Shown here in pieces: positions 32,312 to 38,961 of a stretch of 38,961 bases of DNA. This DNA comes from Pseudomonadota bacterium (lineage in GTDB: Bacteria; Pseudomonadota; Gammaproteobacteria; Burkholderiales; Burkholderiaceae_C): positions 1 to 38,961 of the forward strand of contig JAFEEB010000065.1 in assembly GCA_018241325.1 (NCBI GenBank). The letters are read 5' to 3'. The number at the start of each line of letters is the position of its first letter. Position 1 is the stretch's first letter. Position numbers and translations under genes: made by a program. The notes under the pieces were generated by a model, which was not told the origin of the DNA, did no database searches, and saw only the letters and a program-made list of their open reading frames with translations.

Positions 32312-33421
32312 ATGAACCCCGATGATTCGATTCCACGCGGCGCGCGCGACGCCCTCCAGGCGCTGAAGGGCCGAGGCGCGGTGTCCCGGCTGGCGCACCG
32401 CTTTGTGCGGGATCAACGCAGCGCCTTCGATGATGGCTGGGGCGAATGGACCGATGACGGCGCGACGGCGGCCCCCGCCACCCAGGTGATCTGGCAAGAC
32501 GCCCGCAGCGCCATCAGCGCCAACGACTCGCCCGACATCGCGTTCGACTACGCGGTCAACCCGTATCGCGGCTGCGAGCACGGCTGCATCTACTGCTTTG
32601 CACGGCCCACCCACAGCTACCTGGGGCTCTCGCCGGGCCTGGACTTCGAGACACGCATCATCGCCAAGCGCAACATCGCTGCCGTGCTGGCGCGCGAGCT
32701 GGCGGCGCCGCGCTATCGACCCTCGGTGATCAACATCGGATCGGCCACCGACGGCTACCAGCCGGTGGAGCGCGAGCTGCGCCTGACGCGCAGCGTCGTC
32801 GAGTTGCTGGCGCGCGCGCGGCATCCGCTGTCCATCGTCACCAAGTCCAGCGGCATCGAGCGCGATCTGGACTTGCTGGCGCCGCTGGCCCAGCAAGGGC
32901 TGGCCGCCGCCTACGTGACCATCACGACGCTGGACGCCGGCCTGGCACGCATCCTGGAGCCGCGGGCCGCCGCGCCGCACCGGCGCCTGCGCACCCTTCG
33001 CGCGCTGGCCGAGGCGGGCGTTCCGGTGGGCGTCAGCGTGGCGCCGCAGATTCCGTTCATCACCGAGGACATGGAGCAGGTGCTGGCGGCCGCACACGCC
33101 GCCGGCGCGCGCCGCGCTTTCTACACGGTGCTGCGCCTGCCCTGGGAGTTGTCCGAGCTGTTTCAGCAGTGGCTGCTGGCGCACTATCCGGACCGGGCCG
33201 CACGGGTCATGGCCCGCGTGCGTGACATGCGCGGTGGCAAGGACTACGACAGCGGCTGGGGTCAGCGCATGCACGGGCAGGGCGTATGGGCCGACGTGCT
33301 GCGCCAGCGCTTTGAGCTGGCCTGCCGCCGCCTGGGCCTGAACCGCGAGCGCTTTGGGCTGGATGCGAGCCGGTTCCGCCCCGGGGCGCTGAGGGGGCAG
33401 ACGGACTTGTTTGATGGGTGA
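32312..33421 (+). CDS. PA0069-type radical SAM protein (SplB-like), SOS-controlled
   Basis: This 369-residue radical SAM enzyme belongs to the COG1533/SplB-like group (DNA repair photolyase-like), close to the PA0069 family. The [4Fe-4S] cluster motif is CEHGCIYC (Cys88, Cys92, Cys95), preceded by YAVNPYRG and followed by ARPTHSYLGLSPGLDFE. INIGSATDGYQPVE and TKSSGIERDLDLL form the SAM-binding side, and GVPVGVSVAPQIPFITE the end of the barrel. The C-terminal GLDASRFRPG is family-typical. The ATG at 32312 follows a LexA box with no room for a Shine-Dalgarno sequence, so the leader is very short or absent. Its substrate is unproven; SOS control suggests repair of damaged nucleic acid. Confidence 0.9.
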   Translation: MNPDDSIPRGARDALQALKGRGAVSRLAHRFVRDQRSAFDDGWGEWTDDGATAAPATQVIWQDARSAISANDSPDIAFDYAVNPYRGCEHGCIYCFARPTHSYLGLSPGLDFETRIIAKRNIAAVLARELAAPRYRPSVINIGSATDGYQPVERELRLTRSVVELLARARHPLSIVTKSSGIERDLDLLAPLAQQGLAAAYVTITTLDAGLARILEPRAAAPHRRLRTLRALAEAGVPVGVSVAPQIPFITEDMEQVLAAAHAAGARRAFYTVLRLPWELSELFQQWLLAHYPDRAARVMARVRDMRGGKDYDSGWGQRMHGQGVWADVLRQRFELACRRLGLNRERFGLDASRFRPGALRGQTDLFDG

Positions 33422-33443
33422 TCAGGCCTTTGAAACAGCCGAA

Positions 33444-33480
33444 CGCAAAGGGCGCAAAGGGTTCGCCAAGGGCGCAAAAA
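33444..33480 (+). repeat. Short degenerate CGCAAAGGG tandem repeat
   Basis: Two perfect units CGCAAAGGG (33444-33461) are followed by degenerate units TTCGCCAAGGG and CGCAAAAAG, directly after the radical SAM stop. Similar CGCAAAGGG-type tracts occur downstream of genes in many proteobacteria. No function is assigned. Confidence 0.55.
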
Positions 33481-33541
33481 GCTTCTTCAACTGTTCTTCC
33501 GCGTTCTTTGCTTCTCGGGGTTCGGTATCAATACGTGTGCC

Positions 33542-33588
33542 AGCGCTTGTCCTGCTTGCGCAACAAGCTATCAATAAAATAGTGTCAT
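33542..33588 (-). repeat. Comamonadaceae-type palindromic repeat, copy before the eptA stop
   Basis: Read on the minus strand: ACTATTTTATTGATAGC, TTGTTGCGC, AAGCA, GGACAAGCGCT. It contains the full core and lies in the 163-base gap between the radical SAM gene and eptA, overlapping the last bases of eptA by about four. The two genes converge here, so the repeat may act as a transcript end. Confidence 0.75.
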
Positions 33589-35246
33589 CCCGCCCCCTGG
33601 CACATCACGCCCATGTCGCGCCGCGGGTCGTACACCTTCGTGCGCACGCCCAGCAGGCCCAGAACCGTATGAAAGTAATTGTCTTGCGACACGTGTTCGT
33701 CGCGCAGCCTGGCCAGGCACTTCAGGCTGATGCCGCTCTCCTGCTGGAACTGGGGCGACAGCCAGAACACCCAGGGAATGTGCTTTTGCACGTCGGGCGC
33801 AAACCGATAGGGCAGGCCGTGCAGGTACAGGTTGTTTTCGCCCAGCGACTCGCCGTGGTCGGACAAATACATCAGGGCGGGCGACCACTGGGCCTCGTGC
33901 GCCTTCAGCCAGTCGATGTTGCTGGCCAGCACGTGGTCGGTGTAGACGATGGTGTTGTCATAGGCGTTGACCACCTGCTCGCGCGAGCACTGCTGCAACG
34001 CGTTGGTGGTGCATTCGGGCTCGAACTTCTTGAAGGCCTTGGGCGAGCGCTTGTAGTAGGCCGGGCCGTGGCTGCCCATCTGGTGCATGAAGACCACCAC
34101 GCCGCGCGCCCGCCGCTCAGGCGGCAACTGGGCGATGCGCTCGTCCAGGCCGTTTTGCATGACCTCGTCCAGGCACTCGCCCTCGGCGTCGCACAGGCCG
34201 GGGGTTTGCAGCGCCTTGTCGTCCACGGTGGGCACGCGGTCGCACACGCCCTTGCAGCCGCCGGCCTGGTTGTCCAGCCACAGCACGGCGTAGCCGGCGC
34301 GCTGCAGCACGTCGGCCAGGCCCTCGGTGTTGTCCTGGCGCGCGTCGAAGGCCTCGCGCCCCAGCGGCGAGAACATGCAGGGCACCGAGGCGGCCGTGTT
34401 GGTGCCGCAGGACCAGGCGTTGCGCAGGCTGACCACGCCGCGCGCGGCCAGCTCGGGTGTGGTGTCGCGGGCATAGCCGTTCAGGCCTTGGTGGTCCGAG
34501 CGCGCGGTTTCGCCCACCACCAGCAGCACCAGCGGCGGGTGCGCGCCGGCGGGGCGAGGCGCCAGGTGCGCGTCCTGCCCGATCGGCAGCACCGCCGCGC
34601 CGTTGCGCTGGATGGGCCGCTCGCCCAGCGTGGCGATGGCGTAGAACGAATTGAGCGGATTGATCAGGTAGCGCAGCTGCGTGTGGTTGCGCATGGTGGC
34701 CGACAGGTCCTGAAACGACAGCCCCATGGCGACGATGGCCAGCGCCAGGGCGGCCACCAGGGTGAGGGCGTTGTTGCGCAACTGGCGCAGGCCCGAGGGC
34801 CAGGACATGCGCGCACGCCACAGCAAGGCCACGGGCAGCACGCCCAGCAGGGCCAGCGCGCCGGCCATGCGCCAGCTGAGCAACTCGCGCGCCTCGCGCG
34901 TGTCGGTCAGCAGCACGTTGACCATCATGGTGCGCTCGATCACCACGCCGTAGCTGAGCATGAAGTAGGCGCCGGCCGCAGCGGCCAGCAGCATGAAGGC
35001 GAGCACCGGCTTGAGCGACCAGCGCCAGGCGAACAGGCTGCTGATGGCCACCTGCACCGCGCCGATGAGCAGCGCAAACGCCAGGCCAAACAGCCAGCCG
35101 CGCGCGTTGCCCAGCTCGGGCAGCGCGGCCAGAGCCCGCCACAGCGCCAGATTGCCGATGGTGGCGATCCACAGCGCCGCCAGCACCATCACCGTGAGTG
35201 GGCGCAGGCCGCGTGGCGTGGCCGTGGGCGTTGTCTTGTCCATCAT
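33585..35246 (-). CDS. eptA: Lipid A phosphoethanolamine transferase EptA
   Basis: This is an inner-membrane/periplasmic enzyme that transfers phosphoethanolamine to lipid A and lowers its negative charge. The 553-residue product has five predicted membrane segments in the first 175 residues, then an alkaline-phosphatase-like domain. Metal and catalytic residues are visible: Glu246 in VVGETARSDH, the nucleophile Thr284 in SCGTNTAASVPCMFS, His393 in MGSHGPAYYKR, and Asp463/His464 in LSDHGESLGE. Six or more cysteines placed as in EptA/MCR suggest the usual disulphides. The start could be either of two adjacent ATGs at 35246 and 35243. No two-component regulator genes are adjacent. It is a chromosomal EptA; I see no mobile-element context. 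Confidence 0.94.
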   Translation of the reverse strand: MMDKTTPTATPRGLRPLTVMVLAALWIATIGNLALWRALAALPELGNARGWLFGLAFALLIGAVQVAISSLFAWRWSLKPVLAFMLLAAAAGAYFMLSYGVVIERTMMVNVLLTDTREARELLSWRMAGALALLGVLPVALLWRARMSWPSGLRQLRNNALTLVAALALAIVAMGLSFQDLSATMRNHTQLRYLINPLNSFYAIATLGERPIQRNGAAVLPIGQDAHLAPRPAGAHPPLVLLVVGETARSDHQGLNGYARDTTPELAARGVVSLRNAWSCGTNTAASVPCMFSPLGREAFDARQDNTEGLADVLQRAGYAVLWLDNQAGGCKGVCDRVPTVDDKALQTPGLCDAEGECLDEVMQNGLDERIAQLPPERRARGVVVFMHQMGSHGPAYYKRSPKAFKKFEPECTTNALQQCSREQVVNAYDNTIVYTDHVLASNIDWLKAHEAQWSPALMYLSDHGESLGENNLYLHGLPYRFAPDVQKHIPWVFWLSPQFQQESGISLKCLARLRDEHVSQDNYFHTVLGLLGVRTKVYDPRRDMGVMCQGAG

Positions 35247-35568
35247 GGGCGGTGATTGTCGGACGATTGGCTGAGGCGGGGCTGAGGGTCAGGTGCGGGT
35301 GCCGGTTTCTTTGATATGGCTTTTTGTACGGCGGTCACCCGAAGCGATCAAACCTCAAAGAAGCCAATGGCCGCGGAGCAGGCCAAGCCAGCGATCGCCG
35401 TGGCCGGGGTCTCCCTGGTCACTGGCGAGCCTTGCAGGCCGCGCCGGGCCAGTGGCCCGGCCCTTCGCCAGCCAACAAAAGATCCACCGGACCTTTTGTG
35501 CGCAGGCTCAGCCCCCTGAAAGGGGGATGGCGAAACATCGCGCAGCGAGTGAAGACTGGGGGTGAGCG
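35247..35568. other. 322-base non-coding stretch with stacked inverted repeats between eptA and dnaJ
   Basis: No convincing gene is present; open frames on both strands are Pro/Arg-rich and unlike proteins. It holds three inverted repeats: GCCGGGCC-AGT-GGCCCGGC (35443-35461), ACAAAAG...CTTTTGT (35475-35499) and CCCCCT-GAA-AGGGGG (35512-35526). The neighbourhood resembles repeated intergenic DNA I associate with Comamonadaceae (the CCCCCTTTCAGGGGG stretch). It must contain the eptA promoter; no PmrA-type direct repeat is evident. Confidence 0.5.
35475..35499 (-). terminator. Terminator-like hairpin after dnaJ
   Basis: ACAAAAG (35475-35481) pairs with CTTTTGT (35493-35499), extended inside by TCC/GGA after one mismatch and closed by an ACC loop. 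On the minus strand the 3' arm is U-rich (CUUUUGUUGG). It lies about 70 bases past the dnaJ stop and could end the dnaK-dnaJ transcript. Confidence 0.4.
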
Positions 35569-36708
35569 TCATGCCCCAAAGAAGTTGCGCACCTTGTCCG
35601 TCCAGCTGTCGGTGCTGGGCGAATGCTTGGCGCCACCTTTTCTCAGCGATTCGTCGAACTCCTTCAGCAGCTTGCGCTGGTGTTCGGTCAGCTTGACGGG
35701 GGTTTCGACGCTGATGTGGCAGTACAGGTCGCCCGGGTAGGACGAGCGCACGCCCTTGATGCCCTTGCCGCGCAGGCGAAATTGCTTGCCCGCCTGCGTG
35801 CCTTCGGGAATGTCGATGGCGGCCTTGCCGCTGAGGGTGGGCACCTCGATCTCGCCGCCCAGCGCCGCGGCCACAAAGCCGATGGGCACCACGCAGTGCA
35901 GGTCGTCGCCGTCGCGCTCGAAGATCTCGTGCTTCTTGACGCGGATCTCGATGAACAGATCGCCCGGCGGGCCGCCGTTGGTGCCCGGCTCGCCGTTGCC
36001 GGTGGAGCGGATGCGCATGCCGTCGTCGATGCCGGCGGGAATCTGCACTTCCAGCGTCTTCTGGTTCTTGATCTTGCCCTGGCCGTGGCAGGTGGTGCAG
36101 GGCTCGGGAATGATCTTGCCCGTGCCGCGGCAGTGCGGGCAGGTCTGCTGCACGCTGAAAAAGCCTTGGCGCATCTGCACCACGCCCTGGCCGTGGCAGG
36201 TGGTGCAGGTTTTGGCGCTGGTGCCGGGCTTGGCGCCGCTGCCATGGCAGGTGGCGCAGTCGTCCCAGCTGGGGATGCGGATTTGCGCCTGCTTGCCGGC
36301 AGCGGCCTCGTCCAGCGTGATCTCCATGGCGTAGCTGAGGTCGGCGCCGCGAAACACCTGCCGGCCGCCGCGTGCGCCGCCCGCGCCGCCGGCGCGGCCA
36401 CCGCCAAAGATGTCGCCGAAGATGTCGCCAAAGGTCTCGGCAAAGCCGCCAAAGCCTTCGGCACCGCCGCGCATGTTGGGGTCCACGCCGGCGTGGCCGA
36501 ATTGGTCGTAGGCCGCTTTCTTCTGCGGCTCCGACAGCATCTCGTAGGCTTCCTTGGCCTCCTTGAACCGGGCCTCGGCGCTGGTGTCGCCGTGGTTGCG
36601 GTCGGGGTGGTACTTCATCGCCAGCTTGCGATAAGCCTTCTTGATTTCATCGTCGGAGGCGTTCTTGGGAACGCCCAGGACTTCGTAGTAGTCGCGTTTG
36701 GTGGCCAT
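35569..36708 (-). CDS. dnaJ: Chaperone protein DnaJ
   Basis: DnaJ is the Hsp40 co-chaperone that delivers unfolded clients to DnaK and stimulates its ATPase. The 379-residue product has the J domain ([28 protein letters not shown]), a Gly/Phe-rich region (to about 120), four zinc-finger repeats [24 protein letters not shown] and CTTCHGQG, and the C-terminal substrate-binding domains. The ATG at 36708 is fixed by the conserved MATKRDYY start; the bases directly before it are TCCTCC, with only GAG further up as a weak Shine-Dalgarno sequence. It follows a TMEM175-like gene, not dnaK directly. Confidence 0.98.
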   Translation of the reverse strand: MATKRDYYEVLGVPKNASDDEIKKAYRKLAMKYHPDRNHGDTSAEARFKEAKEAYEMLSEPQKKAAYDQFGHAGVDPNMRGGAEGFGGFAETFGDIFGDIFGGGRAGGAGGARGGRQVFRGADLSYAMEITLDEAAAGKQAQIRIPSWDDCATCHGSGAKPGTSAKTCTTCHGQGVVQMRQGFFSVQQTCPHCRGTGKIIPEPCTTCHGQGKIKNQKTLEVQIPAGIDDGMRIRSTGNGEPGTNGGPPGDLFIEIRVKKHEIFERDGDDLHCVVPIGFVAAALGGEIEVPTLSGKAAIDIPEGTQAGKQFRLRGKGIKGVRSSYPGDLYCHISVETPVKLTEHQRKLLKEFDESLRKGGAKHSPSTDSWTDKVRNFFGA

Positions 36709-36741
36709 GGAGGACTCGGGTAATCGGAATGGGAAAACGCG

Positions 36742-37326
36742 TCAGCGGTCGGGCCCGGATGCCGGCGCGCCACGGTATTGGGGGGCGGTCAGCGCGCGGG
36801 CCAGCGGCACCACGGCATAAAACAGCAGCGAAAACAGGGGAAACAGCAATGCCGCGGCCGTGCCCAGCAGGTAGATGCCAGCCATCACCAGGCTGGCGCG
36901 AACTTGCGCGCGCTGCGCCGCGGCGAGGGCGGGCTGGCTGCGGGCCACCGCGGCGCGCAGCGCGGCAAAGCCCAGGCACACGGCCACCATCACGGCGCCG
37001 TAGAACGCCGCGGGCAGGGGCTCGCGCCAGTGAAACTCGCTGCCGTAGTCCAGCGCAAAGGGCACCAGCGACATGAAAAACAGCAGCGCGCCGTTGACCA
37101 GCAGGATGCGCGCGTCGATGCGGTCCACCTGCGCGAACAGGTGGTGGTGGGCGATCCAGTTGGCCAGCACATTGCCAAAGGCGATGGCGTAGGCCAGGTA
37201 GATCGGCCACAGTTCGGCCAGCGCGCCCAGCGTGGGCTGCTTGGGCACCTTCAGCTCCAGCACCATGATGGTCAGGATGATGGCCATCACGCCATCGCTG
37301 AAGGCTTCGAATCGGCTTTTGCCCAT
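36742..37326 (-). CDS. TMEM175-family (DUF1211) potassium channel-like membrane protein
   Basis: This 194-residue integral membrane protein has about six hydrophobic segments. Its first helix holds the family hallmark [12 protein letters not shown] (Arg5, Phe9-Ser10-Asp11-Gly12), which in TMEM175 proteins lines a K+-conducting pore. [14 protein letters not shown] follows after the second segment. The ATG at 37326 has AGGA upstream; an upstream TTG is unlikely. It sits between dnaK and dnaJ on the same strand, 33 bases before dnaJ and only about 27 bases after the dnaK terminator T-tract, so it is probably made from read-through transcripts. Ion selectivity cannot be told by eye. Confidence 0.88.
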   Translation of the reverse strand: MGKSRFEAFSDGVMAIILTIMVLELKVPKQPTLGALAELWPIYLAYAIAFGNVLANWIAHHHLFAQVDRIDARILLVNGALLFFMSLVPFALDYGSEFHWREPLPAAFYGAVMVAVCLGFAALRAAVARSQPALAAAQRAQVRASLVMAGIYLLGTAAALLFPLFSLLFYAVVPLARALTAPQYRGAPASGPDR

Positions 37327-37353
37327 GCGGTGTGTCCTGCGCGTCAACAGTGC

Positions 37354-37382
37354 AAAAGGCGGCCGGGCTTTCGCCCGCCGCC
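37354..37382 (-). terminator. Intrinsic terminator after dnaK
   Basis: On the minus strand GGCGGC-GGGC-GAAA-GCCC-G-GCCGCC forms a ten-pair stem with one bulged base and a GAAA tetraloop, followed by TTTT. It lies 22 bases after the dnaK stop and before the TMEM175-like gene. It should lower transcription of the downstream channel and dnaJ genes relative to dnaK. Confidence 0.8.
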
Positions 37383-37404
37383 CATGGCGCTGTCTGGCTG
37401 CCGG

Positions 37405-38961
37405 TCAGCCCTTCTTGACTTCCTTGACCTCGGCATCGACCACGTTGTCATCGGCCGGGGCCGATGCCTGCGCGCCGCCGGGCGCCCCGCCGGTGGCCCC
37501 CGCGCCCGCAGCCTGGGCGGCGGCGGCCGCATCGGCGTACATCTTCTCGCCCAGCTTCTGGCTGGCGGCCATCAGGGCCTCGGTCTTGGCGTCGATCGCG
37601 GCCTTGTCGTCGCCCTTCAAGGTTTCTTCCAGCTCCTTGATGGCGGCCTCGACCTTGTCCTTCTCGCCGGCTTCCAGCTTGTCGCCGTGCTCGCCGATCG
37701 ACTTGCGCACGCTGTGCACCATGGCCTCGCCCTGGTTGCGCGCCTGCACCAGCTCCAGCTTCTTGTGGTCCTCGGCGGCGTTCAGCTCGGCGTCTTTCAC
37801 CATCTGCTGGATCTCGGCCTCGGACAGGCCCGAGTTGGCCTTGATGGTGATCTTGTTTTCCTTGCCCGTGCCCTTGTCCTTGGCGCTCACGTGCAGGATG
37901 CCGTTGGCGTCGATGTCGAAGGTCACCTCGATCTGCGGCAGGCCACGCGCGGCGGGCGGGATGCCTTCCAGGTTGAACTCGCCCAGCGCCTTGTTGCCGC
38001 TGGCCATCTCGCGCTCGCCCTGAAAGACCTTGATGGTCACGGCCGGCTGGTTGTCGTCGGCGGTGGAGAAGGTCTGCGCGAACTTGGTCGGGATGGTGGT
38101 GTTCTTGGTGATCATCTTGGTCATCACGCCGCCCAGGGTCTCGATGCCCAGGGACAGGGGCGTGACGTCCAGCAGCAGCACGTCCTTGCGGTCGCCGCTC
38201 AGAACCTGGCCTTGCACGGCGGCGCCGACAGCCACGGCCTCGTCGGGGTTGACGTCCTTGCGCGGCTCCTTGCCGAAGAACTCCTTGACGGTCTCCTGCA
38301 CCTTGGGCATGCGCGTCATGCCGCCCACCAGGATCACGTCGTTGATGTCGCCCACGGCAATGCCGGCGTCCTTGATGGCGGTGCGGCAGGGCTCGATGGT
38401 GCGGGCGATCAGGTCTTCGACCAGGGCCTCCAGCTTGGCGCGCGTGAGCTTGATGTTCAGGTGCTTGGGCCCGCTGGCGTCGGCCGTGATGTAGGGCAGG
38501 TTGACGTCGGTGGCGACGCTGGAGGACAGCTCGATCTTGGCTTTTTCGGCGGCTTCCTTCAGGCGCTGCAAGGCCAGCACGTCGGCCTTCAGATCGACGC
38601 CTTGCTCCTTCTTGAACTCGCCGATGATGTAGTCGATGATGCGCTGGTCGAAGTCCTCGCCGCCCAGGAAGGTGTCGCCGTTGGTGGCCAGCACCTCGAA
38701 CTGCTTTTCGCCGTCCACGTCGGCGATCTCGATGATGGACACGTCGAACGTGCCGCCGCCCAGGTCATAGACGGCGATCTTGCGGTCGCCCTTGGCCTGC
38801 TTGTCCAGGCCGAAGGCCAGCGCCGCGGCGGTGGGTTCGTTGATGATGCGCTTGAGGTCCAGGCCGGCGATGCGGCGAGCGTCCTTGGTGGCCTGGCGCT
38901 GGCTGCCGTGGAAATAGGCCGGCACGGTGAGGACGGCCTGGGTCACGGGCTCGCGCAGGTA
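37405..38961 (-). CDS. dnaK: Chaperone protein DnaK (partial, N-terminus beyond window)
   Basis: DnaK is the Hsp70 ATPase chaperone. 518 residues are visible, from the end of the first ATPase lobe ([17 protein letters not shown]) to the C-terminus. Seen are [75 protein letters not shown], the linker region [15 protein letters not shown], the beta substrate domain, the helical lid, and the acidic end [13 protein letters not shown]. About the first 125 residues lie outside. The segment after VPAYF reads [16 protein letters not shown], where nearly all DnaKs have [16 protein letters not shown] or [16 protein letters not shown]. The frame is intact. A terminator follows, then the TMEM175-like gene and dnaJ. 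Confidence 0.96.
   Translation of the reverse strand, partial: YLREPVTQAVLTVPAYFHGSQRQATKDARRIAGLDLKRIINEPTAAALAFGLDKQAKGDRKIAVYDLGGGTFDVSIIEIADVDGEKQFEVLATNGDTFLGGEDFDQRIIDYIIGEFKKEQGVDLKADVLALQRLKEAAEKAKIELSSSVATDVNLPYITADASGPKHLNIKLTRAKLEALVEDLIARTIEPCRTAIKDAGIAVGDINDVILVGGMTRMPKVQETVKEFFGKEPRKDVNPDEAVAVGAAVQGQVLSGDRKDVLLLDVTPLSLGIETLGGVMTKMITKNTTIPTKFAQTFSTADDNQPAVTIKVFQGEREMASGNKALGEFNLEGIPPAARGLPQIEVTFDIDANGILHVSAKDKGTGKENKITIKANSGLSEAEIQQMVKDAELNAAEDHKKLELVQARNQGEAMVHSVRKSIGEHGDKLEAGEKDKVEAAIKELEETLKGDDKAAIDAKTEALMAASQKLGEKMYADAAAAAQAAGAGATGGAPGGAQASAPADDNVVDAEVKEVKKG

Noticed and set aside
30056-33274. Minus-strand open frame of more than 1,000 codons across the Bug receptor, xerD and radical SAM genes
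   Set aside because: It spans three genes with clear catalytic motifs on the other strand; composition is typical of antisense shadow frames in GC-rich DNA.
33585-35246. Mobile colistin-resistance (mcr) gene
   Set aside because: The residues are those of any EptA, there is no IS or plasmid context, and codon use matches the chromosome; treated as chromosomal eptA.
35348-35572. Small minus-strand protein of 74 residues overlapping the dnaJ end
   Set aside because: The region is hairpin-rich intergenic DNA; the translation has no family features, no ribosome-binding site, and looks like a common spurious annotation.

Overview
The window is GC-rich, densely coded chromosomal DNA from a beta-proteobacterium of the order Burkholderiales, most likely family Comamonadaceae. 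The grounds are the protein types (BkdA1/BkdA2 and Bug-type solute receptors), the gene orders tolB-pal-cpoB and rpsF-priB-rpsR-rplI, and a short palindromic repeat that I associate with Comamonadaceae genomes. I see no rRNA, tRNA, CRISPR array, insertion sequence or prophage gene.

Layout. 1-2013: branched-chain 2-oxoacid dehydrogenase E1 beta (cut by the window edge) and E1 alpha. 2209-4005: msbA, diverging from tolB-pal-cpoB (4260-6919). 6926-8525: rpsF-priB-rpsR-rplI with a strong promoter and a textbook terminator. 8539-15807: five minus-strand accessory genes, namely an exported glycosidase-like lipoprotein, a serine hydrolase with DUF3471, a Tat-exported alpha/beta hydrolase and two tandem AraC-type regulators. 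15928-18706: mutL-miaA. 18750-23999: a catabolic island with an acyl-CoA carboxyltransferase and Bug receptor on one strand, a mini-BCCP and acyl-CoA ligase on the other, and an FCD-type GntR regulator. 24105-28120: DedA, a cupin, tsaE-amiC and a divergent queG. 28394-31162: a Lys/Ala-rich basic protein, an AEC permease and an orphan Bug receptor. 31232-33421: xerD and an SOS-box-controlled radical SAM protein. 33585-35246: eptA. 35569-38961: dnaJ, a TMEM175-like channel gene and dnaK (cut by the window edge).

How the genes work together. The GntR island looks like a self-contained uptake, CoA activation and biotin-dependent (de)carboxylation module. Near-identical palindromes sit in its divergent promoter and in front of gntR. 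It carries no biotin carboxylase and interrupts the usual tsaE-amiC-mutL-miaA neighbourhood. The radical SAM gene has an exact CTGT-N8-ACAG LexA site at its promoter, which points to a DNA-damage role. Copies of one repeat family lie in frame inside mutL and miaA, at the xerD start, and downstream of the radical SAM gene. The 8.5-15.8 kb block looks like a regulated set of exported hydrolases, including a lipoprotein built from two copies of an unnamed beta-type domain plus a clan GH-A-like barrel.
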